From assembly GCA_946803715.1 (NCBI GenBank), contig CAMPET010000060.1:1-41531 (forward strand): DNA of 41,531 bases. The letters are read 5' to 3'. The stretch is from Beroe ovata. Its lineage: Eukaryota; Ctenophora; Nuda; Beroida; Beroidae. This document shows, piece by piece, positions 34,226 to 41,531 of this stretch. The stretch's first letter is position 1. Every line of letters begins with the position of its first letter. The translations under genes were made by a program, and so were the position numbers. Under the pieces are notes generated by a model that saw only the letters and a list, made by a program, of their open reading frames with translations, was not told the DNA's origin and ran no database searches.

Positions 34226-35290
34226 ATGATAATAAGAACATGTCCGAGGTTATGTTTAAAAGTTTCTAGCTCCAAATATTTTTCCAAGAGACCAGATCAT
34301 GCCAGGCAAGCATCACTTTTATATGATCAACTGATATCACATTCAAGAGCAGCATTGGCCAAAGCAATTACACTTTCAGAATCAACCCTTGATAGACATA
34401 AGGTCGAGGCTAATCATCTCATGACCCATGTTCTGCAACACAATCAAAGTAATGAAACTCTGAGAATAGGAGTATCTGGACCTCCTGGGGCTGGAAAATC
34501 AACATTTATAGAAGCATTTGGTCTTCATGTAACTGAGCAAGGTCATAAATTGGCTGTTCTAGCTGTTGACCCATCTTCAGTGAAATCAGGGGGTTCACTC
34601 CTAGCTGACAAAACTAGGATGCAGAAGTTAAGCACACATCCATCAGCATTCATTAGGCCATCTCCTAGTAGAGGTCATCTAGGTGGAGTAGCTAGGACTA
34701 CTTATGATGCAATTCAGTTATGTGAAGCTGGTGGATATGATATAATTTTAGTTGAAACTGTTGGTGCTGGGCAAAGTGAAATAGCTGTTGCTAATATGAC
34801 TGACATTTTCATCTTACTCATACCACCTGGTTCTGGTGATGAACTGCAAGGGATAAAGAAGGGTATTGTCGAGGTTGCTGACTTAGTCATTATAACAAAA
34901 GCAGATGGTGACCTAAAAACTGCAGCAAGGCGTATAAAAACTGAATACTCACAAGCATTGAGGCTTGTAAGAAATCAGGGGCAGAAAGGCTGGAATCCAT
35001 TTGTGTCAATGGTTTCATCTGTAACTGGTGAAGGTATTTCTCAGCTATGGGATGATATTCAAGATTGCCACAAACAAATGAATGAAAGTGGGCATTTTTC
35101 AAACCAGAGAGAGTCTCAAAGGGTGGCTTGGATGTGGGAATACATTCAAGAAGATTTAATGATGATGTTCAAGACCAACAATGAAACACAAGTGTGTCTG
35201 AAGAATTTAGAAGTAGAAGTGAGAAGAGGAGATATCACCCCAAATGTGGCAGCTGAATATCTAATTAAGAATTTTATTGGCAAAAAATGA
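34226..35290 (+). CDS. MMAA: MMAA, mitochondrial cobalamin-trafficking GTPase
   Basis: A 354-residue intronless G3E-type P-loop GTPase (MeaB/ArgK family). It guards methylmalonyl-CoA mutase and gates delivery of adenosylcobalamin in the mitochondrial matrix. The N-terminus (about residues 1-25) is basic, Ser-rich and without acidic residues, as expected of a mitochondrial presequence. [12 protein letters not shown] starts the conserved domain. Walker A is GPPGAGKST (85-93), followed by [45 protein letters not shown] (switch/G3 region), [15 protein letters not shown] and the guanine-specificity TKADGD. The dimerisation arm near the C-terminus ([11 protein letters not shown]) is present. All key motifs are intact. 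The human protein is 418 residues, the difference lying mainly in the N-terminal region. PEX5 starts 317 bases downstream in the same direction. Confidence 0.97.
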   Translation: MIIRTCPRLCLKVSSSKYFSKRPDHARQASLLYDQLISHSRAALAKAITLSESTLDRHKVEANHLMTHVLQHNQSNETLRIGVSGPPGAGKSTFIEAFGLHVTEQGHKLAVLAVDPSSVKSGGSLLADKTRMQKLSTHPSAFIRPSPSRGHLGGVARTTYDAIQLCEAGGYDIILVETVGAGQSEIAVANMTDIFILLIPPGSGDELQGIKKGIVEVADLVIITKADGDLKTAARRIKTEYSQALRLVRNQGQKGWNPFVSMVSSVTGEGISQLWDDIQDCHKQMNESGHFSNQRESQRVAWMWEYIQEDLMMMFKTNNETQVCLKNLEVEVRRGDITPNVAAEYLIKNFIGKK

Positions 35291-35607
35291 GAATGTCAGA
35301 GTATCTCTTGGTTCTATTATTATATCTGTTGTAATCGTATTCAGATAGTTGAAACGATCTAACGATTGGAGGGTTTTTATTTTGTTATGAGCCAGGTTTA
35401 ATGTACATTCAGAATGTAAATATGCTAACAATGTTATACTTTGATAATCAATTTTGAGTTCTTTGATGTGCAAATTTTGACGAACTACCCTATATGCAAT
35501 GAAACCAAAATCCAAGCCCAAACCCTAACCCCTTACCTTGACATTGTTTCTAACCCTTGACCTTTCTTCCACCCTTAGCCTGAGTAGTGAGTAAGGAGTA
35601 CCTTAGT

Positions 35608-38600
35608 ATGACACTTGTATCAGACACATGTGGTGGACCTAGTCCACTGGTGACACTAGCTAACAACTACAAATTAGCCTGTACCCGGTATGTAAGTGTT
35701 CAGCACTTAAAAGGTGATTCAATCATGAGTTTCCGCAATTAACCGAGTCTTTAAGTAAAATATTTTCAGTGATGTAAGTGGTTTTGGTGAAGGCAATGAG
35801 GTTCAGTCTCATTTGATTTCAGATTTGCTTCATCATCCTAGATCTGAGGGAGGTAATGGACACATGAATGGAATCAATGGATGAGTCATTAATGATCATG
35901 TAACGTAGTTTTGACTATATAGTTGTAACGGATCAAAAGTAACGTTTCAGAAGTGGAATCCGGTGTTGCATCTCACCGGAAAGAAGCAGTCACCAGCCGT
36001 TGTCAGTCAGATACAACATTATCGCAACGAATAAAGTCGCAAAATCATAGCTGTTAGTTTAAAAATCCAACAGAATATCTCAGGAAGCCCTCATAGGGAG
36101 TTCCATGTTAATCAAGTACTCAATATCTTCACAAGAGGTATCCTCACAGTTGCAGCATTTAGGGATCGGTTGAGAGCACCACTGTCTACCCCGAACCATC
36201 AGCAGTCGTGGCAACCCCAACCTTGGCGATCACAAGATTGGCGATCACAGCCTTGGCGACCACATCAGTCCCGCCATGTTTCACAGAACAAGCTTTTTGA
36301 GGAGTGGTTAGTGAAAAATACACAGCTCAGCAGTTTCTCAAGCTCTTGAAGCTCCAAACTACACCTATCACATTTCACAGGATTCGAGAATTCCATCCTG
36401 AAGTTCTGCAGAGAGTGCGCGGCTCAGAAATCGTAGACGTGGAGTTGTCGCATGATCTAGCGGAGGAGTGGCTGCGAGATTTTCACCTGAGTGACGTCAT
36501 CAGTCCGCGTAACATGCAGGAAGCAGAGCGGATAGTGGAGAATTGGATACGTGAATTTCAGCAAGTGATGAGTCCCCGGGGCGAGGAGCAAGATACGAGG
36601 TTTGAGGAGCAAGTGGTGAGGGATGAGAAGCAATTGGTGAGGAAGGAGGAGCAAGTGGTGAGGAATGAGGAGTTAGGGGAGCAGGTGATGAGGAGAGAAT
36701 ACAGGTATCCGAGTGATGTTGAACTCAGTGGAACAGATATTGACTCTGGCGTGGAAATGATGAAGCATGGTTCGTCTAGCCCCATTTGTTCGTTCAGTTA
36801 TATAGTGATGTACATTGCACAGATTGCGTTTTTTAGTCTATTTTTGTATCGGCACAAAGTGCAACGTATCATTACATGCTACACAGTACATTTATTCTTC
36901 ATTGTACATTTGTTGTGTACAGTACATTATGAATTGTACGTAGGTCGTCGCACAGTGCACAGTTTGCACTGTACACTGGACTCTATTCATACACAATAAC
37001 ATCCGATTTCAGGCGACCTATTGTCTGCGATATCTGTGTTCGAGAGTCGCGTGACCGCTGACCCTAGCTGCGGGGAAGCATGGTATTACCTGGGGCTCTG
37101 TCACCAATTGAGTGAGAATGAGGAGCAAGCTATCACTGCTTTCAGAAGGTAGAGTGTAGATTGTATAATGTATAGAGGGTGGGTCACTGCACAATCTGTA
37201 CCTACAGAGTCACTGCACACTGTAAAAAGTCACTATACTTTGCAGTAGGTAACAAGTTAGTAGACAATGCACAATGCACATGATTGAAATTGAGACATCA
37301 CTTTTCAGAGTGACTGAAGATGATGAATGCTATGCAGCCACCCTGCTGGGTCTTGCTGCTAGTTACCTTAACGAGCACAATCATAACAAGTCATTGGCGT
37401 GTCTCAGGCAGTGGCTTCAGATAAGCCATCCTGATACCGTCGCTCAGCAAGGTAAAATTGGTATTTTCATCAATTTCCTGATGAGATAGCGCAAAAATTC
37501 GTCCAGATTCGGATTCTGCGCCAAAAAATACCCCGAAAACACATATTCCCAGTATGTCTCCTTAGAAAATGCTTTTGGCCGTTTTCGGCGGCCAGTGTGT
37601 CCCATTGATTTTCGCGTTTTTGCACTGTTTGTTTCCCACAGTTTTGAAATCGTCATTTGGGCGTGGTTTTTCGGCGAGTATGAACTTAATATGATCGCAA
37701 CAAGGGTTGATACTTGTACTGTGAGAGTAGGAGAGATGATTTGGTGAAAAATAAGTGTCGTAAGTGCAAGTTAATGTCTCATTAAAGACCGTCAAAAACG
37801 AAGTATAAAAGTGTGGAGACACTCACTTAAATTTCTACTGATACTGTGGTCTAAAATTCGAAGAAAAATTTTTGTCCCATTTTTATGCGAAAACCATGGA
37901 TTCCTATGTATTTTTTCACGCTGGATCGATTCTCGATCGAATTTTGGGCCTATCTCGCTTCCCTGAGCAGCTATTTGCCATGTGGGTTCGACCTTCACAT
38001 CTGAGCACAAATTGGAATTTTTGTCGCTTTCCCGATGAGCTAACTCAAAAATTCTCTCAGATTCGAAATCTACGTCAAAAAATAGGCAAGAAACATCTAT
38101 GATTGGTCATCGTACCGAGAAAAAAAATTTGACCACCTAGGTGGGTCCCACTAATTTTCGTGTTTTTGTAGCAATTGATTCCCACAGTTTTGAAATCGTC
38201 ATTTGGGCGTGGTTTTTCGGCAAATATTAACTTGATATGATCTCAACGAGGGTTGATACTTGTAGTGTGAGAGTAGGAGAGATGACTTGGTGAATGAAAA
38301 GTGTCGTAAGTGTCTTAAGTGTCTTATTAAAGATCGTCAAAAACGAAGTATGTAAGTGTGGAGTCATTCACTTCATTTTCTACCGATACTACGATCAGAA
38401 TTCGAAGAATTTTTTTTGTCCCACATTCAAGCAAATACCATGGATTCCCAGGTATTTTTGGACGCTGAATCGATTCCCGATCGAATTCCGGCCCTATTTT
38501 GCTTCCCTGAGGAGCTGTATATCATTTGACTCAGAACTCCATATCCGAGAAAAAATAAGAATTTTCCCCGATTTCCCAATCAGCTAGCTCTCTAATTCTT

Positions 38601-40167
38601 TCAGATTCGAATTCTACGTCAAAAATTAGGCCAGAAACACTATATTTCAGCATGTCACGTGCAGAAATAATTTTGGCCTAATTGTGTGTCCCATTGATTT
38701 TCGCGTTTTTGTAGTGTTTGCTTCCCAGGGGAGAGAAATCGTCATTTGAGCGTAGTTTCACTGCGAGTTTGAACTATACATGATTGTAACGAGGAATGAT
38801 ATTTGTAGTGTGAGAGTAGGAGAGATGATTTGGTGGAAAATTAGTGTCGTAAGTGCCGGTAAAGACTTCATTAGAGACCTCCGAAAATGAAGTAGAAAAG
38901 TGTGGAGTCATTCACTTCATTTTCTACCGATACTGAGATCTGCAATTCGAAGAAAAATTTTTGTACCATTATTATGCGAATACCATGGATTCCTATGTAT
39001 TTTTGGACGCTGAATCGATTCCCGATAGAATTTCGGCCCTATCTCGCTTCCCTGAGCAGCTATTCGGCACGTGACTTCAACCCTCGCATCTGAGGAGAAA
39101 TTTCAATTTCCAACAGAAATTGGAAGTTTTCCCCCAACCTCCTGGGTCTGGACTCTATCTTCTACTCAAGTAACATGAATTAGGCAATTGGTTTCTGTTA
39201 TATTCATATCTTTATCAGGTGTGACGGAGCTGAGCACTGCAGCTGATCTGCGGTCATGTTACGCTACTGTTACTCCCACACCACAGAACGATGTGGAACT
39301 CCACACAGCAATGGGTAACACATTGTGTCGCACTGTCATCAACTGTGTCACATATTGTTTCAACTGTCACACACTCTGTCGCACTATCACCCTGTTGCAA
39401 TGCAGACCCCCATCATTATTCCTCCCAACAGGGATCTTGTCCTGTCTGTTGGAAGAGCCAGGCGTGGCAGTAGATCACTTCAGAGCCGCCATAGCCACCT
39501 CTCCGCACGACTTCATGTTGTGGAACAGGCTTGGTGCCACCCTGGCAAACAGTGATCGGAGTAGTGAGAGTGTGATGCCGTACAGACGAGCACTGAGTCT
39601 GAGTCCGGGGTACACGCGTGCCCGATATAACCTGGGAATTGCTTGCCTCAACCTCCACGCATATCGGTTAGAGTGGGGAGAGTGGTGGGAGTGGGGGGAG
39701 AGTGGGGAGTGGGGNAGTGGGGAGAGTGGGGAGTGGGGGAAGAGTGGGGAATGTTTAATGTTTGGTGTAAGGAGGGTGGAGGGACTGCCGGCTGGGGAGT
39801 GGGTGTGGGAATTAGAGATTGGGACTGAGGAGAGCGGGGCGAGGGAAGAATGGGGTGAAATGGAGTGAAGCATGGGGAATGGCGTGGCAAGAATGGGGTT
39901 GGTGTTATAGGATGCGCGCGAATCGATATTCTAGGGGAGCAAAATGTCAAGTGGAGTGATGACTCAACTTTTTCACGCCGCAGGGAAGGTATTGAACATT
40001 TCCTAGTTTGCCTACAACAACACGACTCGGACGCTGTGTGGCAGACATTACGGCTAGCTCTATCCCTTGACAAGCAGTATTCTCTCATACAGCACGTTGA
40101 TACAAAGTCTTTGGAAGAACTGCTACGGGCTTTTGATATCTTGCAACTGACAACCATTGACCATTGA
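35608..40167 (+). CDS. PEX5: PEX5, peroxisomal PTS1 import receptor
   Basis: A cycling receptor that carries PTS1 (SKL-type) cargo to the peroxisomal docking complex. Exons: 35608-35687, 35770-35852, 36150-36306, 36381-36769, 37013-37148, 37309-37451, 39219-39314, 39432-39666, 39984-40167. They total 1503 nt, 500 residues, with all phases consistent. The N-terminus has the conserved cysteine (Cys8, in DTCGGPSPL) that is monoubiquitinated for recycling in known PEX5. Three WxxxF motifs that bind PEX14/PEX13 are visible at 107-111 (WIREF, codon split by an intron), 137-141 (WLRDF) and 162-166 (WIREF). The TPR domain starts near residue 236; GEAWYYLGLCHQ, LWNRLGATLANS, ALSLSPGYTRARYNLGIACL and VWQTLRLAL are diagnostic. 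It is shorter than the human protein (about 600-640), mostly in the N-terminal half. The exon 4 donor (GTTCGT) is unusual. Confidence 0.95.
36591..36685 (+). repeat. coding minisatellite in PEX5 exon 4
   Basis: A unit like GAGGAGCAAGTGGTGAGG is repeated about five times, encoding charged EEQVVR-like blocks (residues about 176-206) directly after the third WxxxF motif. The repeats lie in the unstructured linker before the TPR domain, so length variation should be tolerated. Confidence 0.75.
37492..39110. repeat. three tandem ~550-bp repeats filling PEX5 intron 6
   Basis: Anchor words recur at near-constant spacing: CAAAAATTC...CAGATTCG at about 37492, 38045 and 38593; GAAATCGTCATTTG at about 37645, 38191 and 38727; and TGAGAGTAGGAGAGATGA in every unit. 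Copies differ by scattered substitutions and small indels. The short frames inside are broken in different places between copies, so no gene is called. Confidence 0.9.
39669..39760. repeat. G-rich GAGTGGGGA repeat in PEX5 intron 8, with one N
   Basis: A degenerate GAGTGGGG/AGTGGGGAG unit runs on the plus strand from just after the exon 8 donor. The ambiguous base at 39715 shows the assembly was unsure here. G-runs of three or four recur closely enough to allow a G-quadruplex in the RNA. Confidence 0.8.
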
Positions 40168-40345
40168 CCATCAGTCATCAATATAAGATGCCATGTTTTG
40201 ACCATGAATAGGTATTATATATGCCGACACTTGACGACTGAACATATCACGGTATATTTAATTGATATAGAATATAGATTGATTATGATTTGCTAACAGT
40301 TCCAACAAGCTGAAAACCTTTGAAAGGATATCGCAATAATCTAAG

Positions 40346-41333
40346 ATGGTGAGTCACCCTGTAGCTCGAGAATTATTATCCGACAATCCTCGGGGGCTTG
40401 GAGGGTCGGTAAACTTTGTTGAAAGGTTGAGAAGTTTTGTCAGAAATTCATCATCATTTTTTGCATATAATTTGGTTTAGGAAACCTTTGTTTTTGAAAG
40501 CTGTGTACTGACTTACTTGTCATTTCTCCCATAGATACTAAAACTACTTCATCCTAATCCCATTTATTCCATGGCAATGATATTCCAATGTTATCACTAC
40601 TTTCTAAAACTCCATTGATTGATCTATCCACATTCTACATTGTAAAATGCGCTATTATTCAGATTTCTGTGTAGCGTGTTACATGTGTCTCCTTTATGTT
40701 TTGCTCCTTCGTCATATTTTCAATTCAAGTTACATTCACTTATAATATGCTTCTCACAGGTGCAGTACGAATATACATTATGTTATTATGGCGTTAGGCT
40801 GTATCATAGTAACACAGACGTATAATTGAACTGCAGTTAATAATCTCGTATTTCAGAAAATTTCAGCCTGTTTTTCAGACTGTTCTTTTCCCCAACCTTC
40901 CATTTCTTTTCCATGGTTTATTTCCCGTCCATCTAGCAGGAATCACCTCATATCAGCTGCTGTAACACAACACTGCCTTCGTATTATTATCCACGCATAC
41001 CATATGACGCATTCACACAAATTTGCTGTCATGCTTTTCTAGTTTTCTCCCCCTTTCTCTTCTGACTTGGATTTGGGTGGTAGGTGTGGCTTGATGTATT
41101 CAATATTCACCTTACTTGATTTGGCCCTGAACTAAAACACCTGTTCTCAACCCTGTACTTAACTTTTTCTGTACTCAACTCTGTCTGTACTTTACTCTGT
41201 ACTTTACTCTGTACTCAACTCTGTACTTTGTCTAGGAAATGTGGCAAGTGCAAGATGAAATAGAGATAACAGATCACCACGAACTACTAAACGACGATAA
41301 CATTGTGATTCGTAGCAGTGGAAACATTACGAT
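40346..41333 (+). CDS. 5' end of an unrecognised gene (first two coding exons, partial)
   Basis: Exon 1 would supply only ATG (40346-40348), immediately followed by a GTGAGT donor. Exon 2 runs 41236-41333, from a TCTAG acceptor with a long pyrimidine tract to a GTGAGT donor. The join reads MEMWQVQDEIEITDHHELL... for 33 residues and leaves two bases. The second ATG, two codons downstream in exon 2, is an alternative start. I do not recognise the family. The ATG lies 178 bases after the PEX5 stop in the same direction. The rest of the gene is outside the window. Confidence 0.5.
41154..41229. repeat. tandem CTGTACTYWACT repeat forming the pyrimidine tract of an acceptor
   Basis: About six copies of an 11-13-base unit (CTGTACTCAACT / CTGTACTTTACT) end 6 bases before the exon acceptor at 41235. 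The repeat is pyrimidine-rich and so doubles as the splice signal. Confidence 0.75.
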
Positions 41334-41480
41334 GTGAGTACAGTTATTCTCCGGTTACCACCTCGGTTTTCACTATTTCCGAGTGTTTCGTTGTGTTTGA
41401 CATTTCTTTTGATAGGTCATTCCCTGTGTTAGTCCAATATACACGCAACTTACATCAAAGCATGATTCAGTGTACAATGT

Positions 41481-41527
41481 ACACACACAGACACACAGAT
41501 ACACACACACACACACACACACACACA
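41481..41527. repeat. (CA)n microsatellite at window end
   Basis: ACACAGACACACAGATACACAC followed by pure CA almost to the last base. Confidence 0.9.
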
Positions 41528-41531
41528 TGCA

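Noticed and set aside
25727-35290. Bacterial contamination as the reason for intronless genes
   Set aside because: The products are metazoan-type (rabaptin-FYVE, signal-peptide arylsulfatases, MMAA with a mitochondrial presequence) and are continuous with spliced genes on both sides.
37492-39110. A gene inside the PEX5 intron 6 repeats
   Set aside because: Frames break at different points in the three copies, so no coding constraint is visible.
1-41531. CRISPR arrays, insertion sequences, prophage or operon signals
   Set aside because: None seen; gene structure is eukaryotic throughout.

Overview
This is eukaryotic nuclear DNA, almost certainly from a compact animal genome. Genes have many short GT-AG introns, long (CA)n microsatellites occur, and the genes are animal families (PPP1R21, a Shaker-superfamily Kv channel, TMEM104, rabaptin, arylsulfatases, SDR39U1, MMAA, PEX5). 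Gene spacing is tight at both ends. An early-branching metazoan with a small genome (sponge, placozoan or similar) would fit, but the sequence alone does not name a species. There is a 212-base N gap at 19190-19401 and a single N at 39715.

Layout. 1-2353 (+): C-terminal part of PPP1R21, six exons. 3397-8944 (-): a Kv potassium channel whose ten exons I could join into one 740-residue frame; it converges tail-to-tail on PPP1R21. 8945-20836: about 12 kb without a convincing gene, holding microsatellites, the N gap, foldback repeats and one orphan candidate exon (20030-20144, -). 20837-25118 (-): TMEM104, 14 coding exons including 16-nt and 31-nt micro-exons. 25727-32835 (-): four single-exon genes in the same direction: a rabaptin with a C-terminal FYVE finger, an arylsulfatase, SDR39U1 and a second arylsulfatase. 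34226-35290 (+): MMAA, also intronless and divergent from the second arylsulfatase. 35608-40167 (+): PEX5, nine coding exons. 40346-window end (+): the first two exons of an unrecognised gene.

The genes do not form one pathway. Loose themes are endosome biology (PPP1R21 of the FERRY complex and rabaptin, both Rab5-linked), organelle metabolism (MMAA in mitochondria, PEX5 in peroxisomes) and sulfate-ester hydrolysis (two arylsulfatases).

The most notable observations are: rabaptin-type coiled coils fused to a FYVE domain with a clathrin-box-like motif; a 74-nt candidate poison exon and a degenerate S6 gate motif in the Kv channel; a run of five intronless genes between intron-rich ones; a 69-bp-arm, 4-nt-loop inverted repeat flanked by a 15-bp direct repeat; a PEX5 WxxxF motif assembled across an intron; and three ~550-bp tandem repeats within one PEX5 intron. 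Exon joins were worked out by hand from splice signals and reading phase and are not backed by transcripts.
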